Of a stretch of 64,000 nt of DNA, positions 8,284 to 16,377 are shown in pieces. The notes below the pieces were generated by a model. It did no database searches and had not been told where the DNA came from. It saw nothing but the letters and a program-made list of their open reading frames with translations. How positions within the stretch are numbered: the first letter of the stretch is position 1; every line of letters starts with the position of its first letter. Position numbers and translations under genes: made by a program. The stretch covers positions 62,001 through 126,000 of the forward strand of contig DATGMF010000058.1 of assembly GCA_035293765.1 (NCBI GenBank), written 5' to 3'. This DNA comes from DASRHT01 sp035293765 (GTDB taxonomy: Bacteria; Chloroflexota; Ktedonobacteria; Ktedonobacterales; Ktedonobacteraceae).

Positions 8284-9477
8284 TCAAGCATCTATCACAT
8301 TTTGCCGAGCAAGATAGTACCAGAGACCCAGCATCATCAGAGTCAGAGCAAGCGTATAGGGCAACAACGTCCAGATGCCGCGAAACTGTGCCAGTATTCC
8401 AGCGGCCCACGGAAACAGGGCCAGTCCAATGATGCTGATGCTGACCAGCATACCGATGGCGCTCGGACCAAGACGCGGAGGCACCAGCTTTGGGATCAGG
8501 GCAACTGTCAGAGGATAGATGGGAGCCAGGCTGAAGCCGATAAAACCAAAGCCAGCCGCCGCCACTATGCCTGACGGGAGTAGCCAGATCAATAGCAAAC
8601 CAATAACAATCCCTGCCAGGCAGGCATACATCAATACCTTGATGCCAATCCCAAAACGCTCAGCCAGCGGCTGAAGCACAAAACGTCCGAGCGTGAGACC
8701 AAACCAGTAGCCGCTAACAATCCAGCCAGCTACAACAGTTCCTTGCTGACGCACCTCAAGCAAAAAACTATAGCCCCAACTGCCCAGGCTTACCTCTACC
8801 CCCACATAAATGAGCAGAAAAAGCGCAGCTAACCAGGCAATAGGGAGCCTGAGCGTTGCACCAAGTACATTACCTGATCCAGACTCCTTCCCCTCCTGTT
8901 CCCTCGTGTCAAGACGAACGGAGTTGAAAAGGACGCCAATGCCCGGCAGGAGCGGCAGCCAGATGATCGCCATTACCAGGTAAACGCTATTCCACTCCCA
9001 CGGCCCCGCGAGGATCGAACTGGCGAGCAGAGGGCCGACCAGCGCCCCGACGCCATAGAAGGCGTGCAGGTAGTTCAGCAGCACGGCATGGCGCGGCAAT
9101 GTGACGGTATAGACGTTGAAGCCCGTTTCAATGATGCCAATGCCAAATCCCAACAAAAGCCGGGCGGCTAGCAGTAGCACAAACGGCAACTTTAGCCCAA
9201 AAGCGAGCAGGCCGAGCAGAAGAGTGAACGTCCCCAGGAGTAGCGGCCAGCGTAGCCCCAGCCGTTCAGTTAAAAAGCCGCTACCCAGTGCAGAGAGAAA
9301 ATATCCCAGGGAGGAGACGAGAAATAGCAGCCCGATGGTTGCATCACCAACGTGATAAAACGCGCTCAAGCTCGGCAGCAGGACGCCGTTCGCCCCACCA
9401 TTGATGCCGATCAGCGCAAAACCAAAGCAGGCGAGCAGGACAGGAGAGCGCAGAAAAGGGGAGAATTTTGGTCGCAT
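8284..9477 (-). CDS. Major facilitator superfamily transporter
   Basis: About 397 residues with 11-12 hydrophobic helices and the MFS pattern of a short basic loop after helix 2 (GFLTERLGLRWPLLLG) repeated in the second half (FVLQPLAERFGIGIKV). It is probably a proton-coupled carrier; the similarity is to sugar/drug type MFS proteins of the FucP/YbjJ style, and the substrate is unknown. The ATG at 9477 follows CAGGGA by about 7 bases; the ATG at 9498 lacks a ribosome-binding site. It is divergent from the GT9 operon that begins at 9680. Confidence 0.85.
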   Translation of the reverse strand: MRPKFSPFLRSPVLLACFGFALIGINGGANGVLLPSLSAFYHVGDATIGLLFLVSSLGYFLSALGSGFLTERLGLRWPLLLGTFTLLLGLLAFGLKLPFVLLLAARLLLGFGIGIIETGFNVYTVTLPRHAVLLNYLHAFYGVGALVGPLLASSILAGPWEWNSVYLVMAIIWLPLLPGIGVLFNSVRLDTREQEGKESGSGNVLGATLRLPIAWLAALFLLIYVGVEVSLGSWGYSFLLEVRQQGTVVAGWIVSGYWFGLTLGRFVLQPLAERFGIGIKVLMYACLAGIVIGLLLIWLLPSGIVAAAGFGFIGFSLAPIYPLTVALIPKLVPPRLGPSAIGMLVSISIIGLALFPWAAGILAQFRGIWTLLPYTLALTLMMLGLWYYLARQNVIDA

Positions 9478-9679
9478 GAGTGTTTCCCTGACAGTCATTA
9501 ACGAAATATAGGAGATGAATTATCCCTGCCATTATCTTACCATATCATTCCCGTCGGAAAATGGCTTTGTTCCCATCCTGCAAGCATGAGACCAACATCG
9601 AAAACTTGCATCTTTCCCCCACACTCCCTATAATGCATCTACAGGGCTTGAGAGCCCCCGGGAGGGATCACAAAATCGC

Positions 9680-10999
9680 ATGGCACAAACAGCGCAACCG
9701 CTGCATCAACACAGAGACGAGTATGGCTATCCAACGCAACCGGATTCACGGCGCAAATTGCGCGACCTGAGCGTCCATACCAGCAAACGCATCCTGCTCA
9801 CAGCCATTTATGGCTTTATGAGCGTGATCGGCTGCTTCCTCTGGCTTGGTAGACTGGCCCAAAAACAGCCGCAATTGACGCCGCAGACCTTTTACCCCAG
9901 GCGCATTCTGGTGATTCGCCTCGATCTCATCGGCGATCTCGTCCTGTCGCTCCCGGTCGTGCGTCTGCTGAAACGCGCCTATCCCGAGGCGGAGATCGAT
10001 CTGCTGGCGATCCCGTCAAGCGCGAAGGTGGTTGCGGCTGACCCCGATCTGGCCGAGATTATTGCTTACGATCCCAATATCTGGCGACGCCCAAAAGCCC
10101 TGTTCCGGCTCCAGAACTGGCGCGAGGCGAATACTCTGCTGCGTAATCTGCACACACGCCAGTATGATCTGGCGGTGAGCGTTTTTGGTCCGTGGGCGGC
10201 GATTATGGCGCTGGCGAGCGGCGCGAAGAGACGCTTGGGCTTTGGACGCGAAGGTTATCCAGGCTTTATGACCGATAAGGTGCCAGGGCGACACTGGGAC
10301 CCACGCGATCATCTCCACGAGGTCGATTATTGTCTGCGACTCGCACAGGCGGCGGGCGCGACCATCCGCGCCGGAGATCGCTTTCCCCGGCTTTACGTCG
10401 ATCCTCAGGCCCGACAGGAGGCCGATGCGCTGCTACTCGAAGCAGGCTTACAGCCAGCAAAGCCGCTCATTGCCTGCCACGTCAGTTCGAACAACGGTCA
10501 ATCGAAGCGCTGGCCCATCCCGTACTGGGCGACGTTGATCGACCGCCTTATTAAAGACACAGGCGTTAACGTAGTGCTGACCGGAGCTCCCAACGACCTC
10601 CCATTGATTGCAGATCTTACCCAGCGACTGCACACGCAACCTATCAATCTGGCAGGCAAAACAACCCTGGCGCAGCTCGCCGCCGCGTTGCGGAGCGCCG
10701 ATCTACTGATTAGCGGCGATAGCGGACCCATGCATATCGCGGGCGCCGTCGGTACGCCCGTGATCGCTATTCACGGCCCTACTGATCCTGCGTTAAGCGG
10801 TCCCGTCAGTTCTAACGCGACTATTCTGCGCAGCGACATATGGTGTAGTCCGTGCTATGCGACAAAAGGTCCTGCCGATTGCCGCTTCTATACGACGCAG
10901 TGCATGAAGGATATTACGCCCAATCGCGTTTTTAGCGCCGCGCGCGATATATTGCAGAAAAACGCTTTGCTGCCAGCTAACCAGGAGGTAGACGAATGA
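9680..10999 (+). CDS. Glycosyltransferase family 9 (heptosyltransferase-like) with N-terminal membrane anchor
   Basis: A 439-residue protein. A basic N-terminal region and a hydrophobic helix (about 37-57, ILLTAIYGFMSVIGCFLWLG) precede the GT9 domain. The N-domain shows ILVIRLDLIGDLVLSLPVV, and the C-domain the sugar-nucleotide site SGDSGPMHIAGAVGTPVIA. GT9 enzymes of Gram-negatives add ADP-heptose to LPS. In an organism presumed to have a single membrane the acceptor must be something else, such as a cell-wall or capsular glycan. The stop overlaps the next gene's start (ATGA at 10996-10999), so this gene, the GNAT gene and the second GT9 form one operon. Confidence 0.88.
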   Translation: MAQTAQPLHQHRDEYGYPTQPDSRRKLRDLSVHTSKRILLTAIYGFMSVIGCFLWLGRLAQKQPQLTPQTFYPRRILVIRLDLIGDLVLSLPVVRLLKRAYPEAEIDLLAIPSSAKVVAADPDLAEIIAYDPNIWRRPKALFRLQNWREANTLLRNLHTRQYDLAVSVFGPWAAIMALASGAKRRLGFGREGYPGFMTDKVPGRHWDPRDHLHEVDYCLRLAQAAGATIRAGDRFPRLYVDPQARQEADALLLEAGLQPAKPLIACHVSSNNGQSKRWPIPYWATLIDRLIKDTGVNVVLTGAPNDLPLIADLTQRLHTQPINLAGKTTLAQLAAALRSADLLISGDSGPMHIAGAVGTPVIAIHGPTDPALSGPVSSNATILRSDIWCSPCYATKGPADCRFYTTQCMKDITPNRVFSAARDILQKNALLPANQEVDE

Positions 11000-11820
11000 G
11001 TGCGATGATACAACATCTATCCGATCCCGGTCTACCAGAGGCGGTCGAGGCCAATTTCGCGGAAGAGATGGCCTGCATGGCGCACAGCTTCCCGGGCGGA
11101 GAACTATGCGAGAATGCTGGCATATTGCGCTTCTTCACGGGCGTGTCGGGCTTCAATGGAGTTTTGCGTACAAGAATTGACAGCAGCAATAGCGCATATA
11201 TTCACACGCTGATCGCAGAAACCCTCGACTACTTTCGCGCGCACAAGGTTGGCATCGGCTGGCCCGTAACTCCCTTAACGCAGCCGCCCGACCTGGGCCG
11301 CTATCTAGAGGCTCACGGCCTGACCCTGAAAGGGACTGATACAAGTATGATCCTGGATATGCAGCAGACGAGTAACGACCTGCCTGCGCCTGCCAGCTTC
11401 ACGATCAAAGAGGTTGAAGATGGTGAGGCGTTGCAGCTATGGTGCGCCATCACCATTCAGGGCTTCGAGACTTCACAGGAGATGGGCCAGTTCTACCACG
11501 ATGCCTATGCCAGGCTGGGCTTTGGCAAGGGCATGCCCTGGCATCACTATATCGGCTGGCTGCACGGTGAACCCGTTGCCATCGCCTCGCTGCTCTTACA
11601 CGTCGGCATTGCTGGCATCTACGGCGTTGCCACTACCCCAAAGGCCAGAAAGCGGGGATTTGGTACCGCTATGACCCAGCATGCCCTCCACGAGGCGCGG
11701 AAGCTGGGATACCGGATAGCAGTCCTGACACCATCAAAAATGGCTGTCAACCTCTACCGTCGCATTGGATTTTATGACTATACGAAAACACAATTTTATC
11801 GGTGGTCACCAGACCAATAA
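10996..11820 (+). CDS. GNAT-family N-acetyltransferase
   Basis: A 274-residue protein with the GNAT acetyl-CoA site in its C-terminal half (GIYGVATTPKARKRGFGTAM at about 208-228, then VLTPSKMAVNLYRRIGF). The N-terminal half is a degenerate second lobe, as in two-domain GNAT proteins. It is translationally coupled to the preceding GT9 gene by a 4-base overlap and followed after 6 bases by another GT9 gene. The context suggests modification of an amino sugar in the same glycan pathway, but the true acceptor is not evident. Confidence 0.85.
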   Translation: MSAMIQHLSDPGLPEAVEANFAEEMACMAHSFPGGELCENAGILRFFTGVSGFNGVLRTRIDSSNSAYIHTLIAETLDYFRAHKVGIGWPVTPLTQPPDLGRYLEAHGLTLKGTDTSMILDMQQTSNDLPAPASFTIKEVEDGEALQLWCAITIQGFETSQEMGQFYHDAYARLGFGKGMPWHHYIGWLHGEPVAIASLLLHVGIAGIYGVATTPKARKRGFGTAMTQHALHEARKLGYRIAVLTPSKMAVNLYRRIGFYDYTKTQFYRWSPDQ

Positions 11821-11826
11821 ATGTGA

Positions 11827-12990
11827 ATGATGCATACACAACATATTACATTACCGCCAGATGCACATATCCTGGTGGTCAAACTGGCCGGCATCGGCGA
11901 TTTACTGCTTGCCACTCCGGCATTACGAGCGTTGCGTGAAAGCTATCCGCAGGCGCGCATCGATCTCCTGGTCACCCCCGATTCGGCTGGCCTGCTCAAT
12001 GGCTGGAGTGTCATCGATCATATTATCGTGCTGGACAAATATCTTTTCGACTATCCTCACCAGATGATCATTCATCCGGCAAAACTGTTACAGCTCGCGT
12101 TCCTCTGGAATACGTTACGTGCGGGTCGCTATGACGCTGTGCTGTTGCTCCACCACCTCACTCTGCCCTTCGGTCGCCTGAAGCATCAGGCGCTGATGCG
12201 TGCGACCGGAGCGCAGTGGCGCGTCGGGCTGGACAATGGGCATGGCTGGTTCCTGAATGTACGCATCAAAGATCATGGCTTCGGCGCCATGCACGAGGCC
12301 GCATACAATATGGCAGTCGCAGAAGCTGTCGGAGCGACTATCAGCGACAAGCGATTGTTTGTGCCATTGAGCGATGAGGAGCACGCACAGGCGCGCGCAC
12401 TGGTTTATGGAGAAGAGCCGCCCGAGCGCGTCAAGCATCCCCTGATCGCCTTCCATCCCGGCAGCGGCGGCTACAGCACGGCTCGTCGCTGGGCGCCCGA
12501 GAAGTTTGCTCGCCTGGCCGACACGCTTTACCATGACGTTGGCGGTCAATTGCTGCTGCTGGGCGGGCCGGAAGAGATTGAGTTGCACCGGCAGATTATA
12601 GCTATGATGCAGTCAGGAATGCCGGTGAGAAGTCTGGCGGGCAAGGGCAGCATCAAAGTCGCGGCGGCGGCGCTGGAGCTGGTCGATCTCTTCGTGGGCA
12701 ACGATTCAGCTCTGATGCATCTGGCAGTGGCAGCGGGAACGCCCACCGTGGCAATCTTCGGCCTGACCAATCACCTGGCCTGGGGACCATATACCGGCGC
12801 TGATAGCAATCGACGAGCCGCAGTTGTACGGCTCGATCTCCCCTGCATGCCCTGTTTCTACAGCGGTCACTTACTTGGCACGCCGGAAGGATGCGCCACC
12901 CGCGACTGCCTCGCCCTGCTGGGCGTCGATCCTGTTGCAGTGGCTGCTCGCAGGATGTTGCGCGCATTGGAAGCTGAGAATCATCGATAA
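11827..12990 (+). CDS. Glycosyltransferase family 9 (heptosyltransferase-like)
   Basis: A 387-residue soluble GT9 enzyme: N-terminal HILVVKLAGIGDLLLATPALRAL, then FHPGSGGYSTARRWAPEKFA (about residue 205), and the nucleotide-sugar motif VGNDSALMHLAVAAGTPTV near 297-316. A Cys-rich stretch (CMPCFYSGHLLGTPEGC) before the C-terminus is common in this family. Two adjacent ATG codons are possible starts (11827 and 11830); neither has a strong ribosome-binding site, so translation probably depends on coupling to the GNAT gene ending at 11820. Last gene of the operon. Confidence 0.88.
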   Translation: MMHTQHITLPPDAHILVVKLAGIGDLLLATPALRALRESYPQARIDLLVTPDSAGLLNGWSVIDHIIVLDKYLFDYPHQMIIHPAKLLQLAFLWNTLRAGRYDAVLLLHHLTLPFGRLKHQALMRATGAQWRVGLDNGHGWFLNVRIKDHGFGAMHEAAYNMAVAEAVGATISDKRLFVPLSDEEHAQARALVYGEEPPERVKHPLIAFHPGSGGYSTARRWAPEKFARLADTLYHDVGGQLLLLGGPEEIELHRQIIAMMQSGMPVRSLAGKGSIKVAAAALELVDLFVGNDSALMHLAVAAGTPTVAIFGLTNHLAWGPYTGADSNRRAAVVRLDLPCMPCFYSGHLLGTPEGCATRDCLALLGVDPVAVAARRMLRALEAENHR

Positions 12991-13012
12991 GCTTGCCTTT
13001 TTATATGCCAGG

Positions 13013-15007
13013 TCAAAAAACCTGCCACACGCGTGCCGTGCCGTCGAGGCTGGCAGAGGCGATGCGTTTGCCATCGGGCGACCAGGATACCGAATTGACT
13101 CCCAGCGTATGGCCGCGATAGGTCAGCACGCTCGTTCCGCTTGCCGCATCCCAGACGCGTACGACCTTTTCGGGGCTAGTTGAAGCTGAAGCGATATGCT
13201 TGCTATCCGGCGACCACGCCACAGTAGTAACGGGAGATGTGTGGTCGGTATACGTTAGCAGCAGCGTTCCCTTTATGGCATCCCAGATCTGAACGCCGTG
13301 TGTATTGCCGAAAAAAAGATTACCGTACGCAGAAGCAATGCGCGTGCCATCCGGCGACCACGCCACAGCATTGATCGGCACGGCATGCTTGAGAGTAAGG
13401 AGCGGCGCGGCGGTAAGCGCATCCCACACCTGGACGGTTGCATCGGCGCTGGCGGACGCGATATATTTGCCCCCTGGCGACCATGTCACCGATGAAATCG
13501 CGGCGGTATGCCTGGAATAGGCCACCAGCAAGCCTCCTGTACCGGCATCCCAGATCTGCGCGGTTTTGTCTTCGCTACCAGAGACGATGCGCGTGCCATC
13601 CGGCGACCAGGCGAGTGATGATACCGGAGCGGTATGACCATTATACGTCTGAAGATGAATGCCCGTCAGCGCATCCCAGACTTGCACGACATGCTCCCCT
13701 TTAAAAAAGTCGTTGCCGCCGCCCGAGGCGATGCGCTGATTTGTCGTTCCAGGTGACCAGGCGAGCGCATTCACATTGGTGGTATGGCCGCGATAGACAA
13801 GCGGGTGCGCGCCACTGGCAGCATCCCAGACCTGCACCGTCTGGTCCGAGGAACCTGAGGCTATACGCTCACCCACCGGCGACCAGGAGACTGAACTCAG
13901 TGCGTTCGAATGTCCTGTATACGTTACCAGCGTGCTTCCTGGCGCCGATTGTTGCGCTGGATGAGCAAGCGCCCACAACGCCAGCCCTCCACCCACCTCA
14001 GCCAGCCCGATGATGCCCAACACGCTCGCTAAGAAGACGCGGCGTGAACCGCCGCGTTTCTCTTCCTGTAAGGGCTGCGGTCTGGTGACGGCCATAGTGA
14101 ACGAGGAATGAAAAGATGATCGCTCAGGAGAGGGCTCAGGCATGGTAACAGGCAATTTAGCGGCAGAGGTCGATAGCTCTGAGGTCATTGGCAGATAGTC
14201 CCGGCAGGCTTGTTCGAAGGCATCGGCGAACTCTTGCATACTGGCAAAGCGGCGATGAGGATCTTTCTCCAACGCTTTGAGCACAACCGCCCCTATCGCG
14301 GCAGGCAGATCGGAGACGTGCTGATGCAGAGGGGGCGGAGGCGCGTGCAGGTGCTGGGTGGCTATCTCTGCCGCAGTGCCATAGAAGGGATGGCGACCGC
14401 AGAGCCATTCGTAGACAATGACCGCCAGAGAGTACTGATCGCTGGCAGGTCGCGGCTTGCCCTGAATCTGCTCAGGAGCCATATAAGCGATGGTACCCAC
14501 GATCTCTTGCACGCCTTGCGAACGCGAACTATGAGCCACCACCGCAATGCCAAAGTCGCTGAGCAGCAGTTCATTGTGACGACCCAGCAACATATTCTCC
14601 GGCTTGATATCACGATGGATCAGCTTTTCGTCGTGCGCATATTGCAGCGCAGACGCAGCCTGCTTAAAATAGGTGAGCGCGACATCCAGCGGCAGGCGCG
14701 TTCCCTTAGGATAACGCTGGCGCATAGTGCCATTGGGGGCGTAACTCATCACAAAAAAGGGGATATCGTTCTCCACATCAAAATCAAGGATGCGCACGAT
14801 ATGCGGATGCTCTAGACGCGCGATAGTGCGCGCCTCAGCCAGAAACTTTTCCGCGTCGTTACTTGATAGATGGGTAGCAAGCAGTTTGATGGCGGCCTGC
14901 GTACCCAGACGCAGGTGCTCACCGAGATAGACCTGAGCAAAGCCCCCCTGCCCAAGCAAGCGTATCAGACGATAGTTCCCCAGCCGCTGACCTATATCGC
15001 CGACCAT
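13013..15007 (-). CDS. Ser/Thr protein kinase with transmembrane helix and seven WD40 repeats
   Basis: A 664-residue protein. The kinase domain covers about 10-270, with glycine loop LGQGGFAQVYLG, ATP-site Lys in AAIKLL, catalytic HRDIKPEN and SDFGIAV. A linker and single membrane helix follow (about 325-352, RVFLASVLGIIGLAEVGGGL), then seven WD40 repeats ending in IWDA/VWDA-type motifs, enough for one closed propeller outside the membrane. The propeller probably senses a ligand or protein partner. The ATG at 15007 follows AAGGAG by about 8 bases and is preferred to 15052. The stop codon lies inside a small hairpin (CAGGT/ACCTG arms). Confidence 0.92.
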   Translation of the reverse strand: MVGDIGQRLGNYRLIRLLGQGGFAQVYLGEHLRLGTQAAIKLLATHLSSNDAEKFLAEARTIARLEHPHIVRILDFDVENDIPFFVMSYAPNGTMRQRYPKGTRLPLDVALTYFKQAASALQYAHDEKLIHRDIKPENMLLGRHNELLLSDFGIAVVAHSSRSQGVQEIVGTIAYMAPEQIQGKPRPASDQYSLAVIVYEWLCGRHPFYGTAAEIATQHLHAPPPPLHQHVSDLPAAIGAVVLKALEKDPHRRFASMQEFADAFEQACRDYLPMTSELSTSAAKLPVTMPEPSPERSSFHSSFTMAVTRPQPLQEEKRGGSRRVFLASVLGIIGLAEVGGGLALWALAHPAQQSAPGSTLVTYTGHSNALSSVSWSPVGERIASGSSDQTVQVWDAASGAHPLVYRGHTTNVNALAWSPGTTNQRIASGGGNDFFKGEHVVQVWDALTGIHLQTYNGHTAPVSSLAWSPDGTRIVSGSEDKTAQIWDAGTGGLLVAYSRHTAAISSVTWSPGGKYIASASADATVQVWDALTAAPLLTLKHAVPINAVAWSPDGTRIASAYGNLFFGNTHGVQIWDAIKGTLLLTYTDHTSPVTTVAWSPDSKHIASASTSPEKVVRVWDAASGTSVLTYRGHTLGVNSVSWSPDGKRIASASLDGTARVWQVF

Positions 15008-15275
15008 GACCGATCTCTCCTTCAGATATGAGGCATCCCCTCTATTGCGCAATAGTCCATTTCAGGACCCTTATCCCTGCAATGATTCTCTCATTATTTA
15101 TGATAACGAAGATATGCATGCGCTGGTGATTTTTAGGTACTGATTGTTACGCGTAAAGGGCGCTGGTTTATGACCATTCGCCTGAACATTTTTTCGCTAT
15201 TCATTTGACATCAGGACATCTTCTTACCGCTTTTTGTGTTATGTTGTGAGAAAGAAGAACAAAGGAGCAAACATT

Positions 15276-15403
15276 ATGGCTGAACAATCAATGGAGACGA
15301 TGGTTCGCACAGTTCTGTGGCAGCAGTTCGGCGCGGCCATCGATATGCTTGAAAACGCCCTGCTGGCCTGCCCCGCCTCACTGTGGAGGGAGCGCCTCTG
15401 GAA
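15276..15403 (+). pseudogene. DinB-family protein, N-terminal fragment (gene split by insertion)
   Basis: The ATG at 15276, with AAAGGAG 9 bases upstream, opens a frame whose residues read as the start of a DinB/DUF664-like protein (QFGAAIDMLENALLACPASLW, then RERLW). Similarity stops near 15403; the frame runs on as unrelated sequence to a stop at 15440. The rest of the protein resumes at about 17698. The two halves together give a protein of the usual size (about 170 residues). DinB proteins are four-helix metal-binding enzymes or thiol transferases. The insertion must inactivate it unless the element excises precisely. Confidence 0.75.
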
Positions 15404-15577
15404 TTCGAAACTAGTGATCAAAAATACAGCGTTTCAATGATTTTTATAGCGAGTTTTTGGCTTCTGAGGGTTCCAAAAAAGCAAGACGCGCAGTCGAATT
15501 CACCTTCAACAACACCGAAGTTAGCAATGTGCAAAAGAATTCTGCGAAATAACTTCCTAATAATCATACTGTATCTC

Positions 15578-15606
15578 TTGAAATCTGTATAAATCTGTGT
15601 TAATAT
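15578..15606 (+). promoter_or_regulatory. Promoter upstream of the element's HTH gene
   Basis: TTGAAA (15578-15583) and TAATAT (15601-15606) are separated by 17 bases in AT-rich DNA inside the TnpB element, 35 bases before the HTH start codon. Confidence 0.5.
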
Positions 15607-15640
15607 GAAACTGTAAATGCTTATTGGATGGTATAGTAGC

Positions 15641-15850
15641 ATGACAACTCTTAGAATTTATCGTATCGATTTAGGTTGGACGCAAAGGAGGTTAGCGCAA
15701 AAAGCCGGAATATCTCAACCCGTTGTGAAAAAGGCAGAGGACGGCGATCCCATCCTTCCTTCCTCAGCAAAAGCAATAGCCGATGCATTAAGCAGGGCCT
15801 ATGGGCGAGAAATCAAGCCGTCCGACATTGAGGGATTGAACATTCAATGA
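15641..15850 (+). CDS. Small XRE-family helix-turn-helix protein
   Basis: A 69-residue protein consisting almost only of an XRE/Cro-type helix-turn-helix: TLRIYRIDLGWTQRRLAQKA, then GISQPVVKKAEDG, with a C-terminal Ala-rich helix. It probably binds DNA as a dimer. The ATG at 15641 lacks a clear ribosome-binding site; the in-frame ATG at 15617 (77 residues) is an alternative. It lies inside the TnpB element and is lower in GC than the host genes, which suggests that it travels with the element. A role in regulating the element is a guess. Confidence 0.7.
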   Translation: MTTLRIYRIDLGWTQRRLAQKAGISQPVVKKAEDGDPILPSSAKAIADALSRAYGREIKPSDIEGLNIQ

Positions 15851-15869
15851 GGGGTATTTCGTTTCTGAA

Positions 15870-15965
15870 CAGAGAATGAGCCTACGCGGGAACGCAGGCT
15901 CATAGAGAGACTAGCTGGTTAAAGCACATTCTAGACTCTCCACACCCGTAAGCATAGCGGGGGGA
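15870..15965 (+). ncRNA. Cluster of predicted hairpins, candidate structured RNA of the TnpB element
   Basis: Three consecutive stems occupy this gap. Stem 1 pairs ATGAGCCT (15876-15883) with AGGCTCAT (15896-15903), enclosing GCG/CGC. Stem 2 pairs GAGAGACTAG (15905-15914) with CTAGACTCTC (15931-15940), 9 of 10. Stem 3 pairs CCCG (15945-15948) with CGGG (15958-15961). The GAGCCTACG...CGCAGGCTC and CCCG...CGGG stems also occur in the IscB omega-RNA at 21.4 kb, in the opposite order. Stem 1 might instead be the terminator of the HTH gene. No expression evidence. Confidence 0.4.
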
Positions 15966-16001
15966 GGGCCACAAGTCAAGCACAGAAAAGGAGCTTGTGT
16001 C

Positions 16002-16310
16002 ATGGCAGAACAGAGCACTATAGAAGTAGGGAACGCAGTCATCGTGTTGTCAAGCCAGAATGACCCTTTTAGTGACGGGCATACGACTGGCTACCTAGAA
16101 TTCTATGATGAACGGCACCGGCCACCCTTCCCTCTGAGCTGTCAGGTAATCTCTGACTACCTCAGCATGATTGTGAACGAGCCGACCACCTCTTTCCTCT
16201 GGAAAGCGGGGCGCCTCACTGGCTGGATCGAGGCTCTCGTCGAGAACGCAGAGCAGACCTTCAGGAGTTTCTCGCTTGAGGAACAGGTGAGCGTTTTGCA
16301 AGAGGTATAA
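16002..16310 (+). CDS. Hypothetical 102-residue protein inside the TnpB element
   Basis: I do not recognise this protein. It is 102 residues, acidic, with a short beta-rich N-terminal part (EVGNAVIVLSSQNDPFSDG and GYLEFYDERHRPPFPLS) and a helical C-terminal half (SDYLSMIVNEP, WIEALVENAEQTFRSF). There are no cysteine pairs, signal peptide or membrane helix. A strong ribosome-binding site (AAAAGGAG, 8 bases before the ATG) supports translation. It lies between the predicted hairpin cluster and tnpB on the same strand, and ends 67 bases before the tnpB start, so co-transcription is likely. It could be an accessory or regulatory protein of the element. Confidence 0.6.
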   Translation: MAEQSTIEVGNAVIVLSSQNDPFSDGHTTGYLEFYDERHRPPFPLSCQVISDYLSMIVNEPTTSFLWKAGRLTGWIEALVENAEQTFRSFSLEEQVSVLQEV

Positions 16311-16353
16311 AAGAAGGATATGGAGAAAGAGGAGCGGGTAGCAGTCTCCCGTT

Positions 16354-16370
16354 CCTCTCATGAGGAGAGG
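16354..16370 (+). promoter_or_regulatory. Hairpin that hides the tnpB ribosome-binding site
   Basis: CCTCTC (16354-16359) pairs perfectly with GAGAGG (16365-16370). The second arm overlaps the AGGAGAGG ribosome-binding site lying 8 bases before the tnpB ATG at 16378. If formed, the stem would hold down TnpB translation. A second imperfect stem (AGGAGCGGG with CCCGTTCCT, about 16330-16356) lies just upstream. Confidence 0.45.
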
Positions 16371-16377
16371 CATCGCT

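Noticed and set aside
15401..15420. GAATTC and ACTAGT close together, like a cloning polylinker
   Set aside because: The surrounding sequence is a natural element end; both sites can occur by chance and no vector sequence follows.
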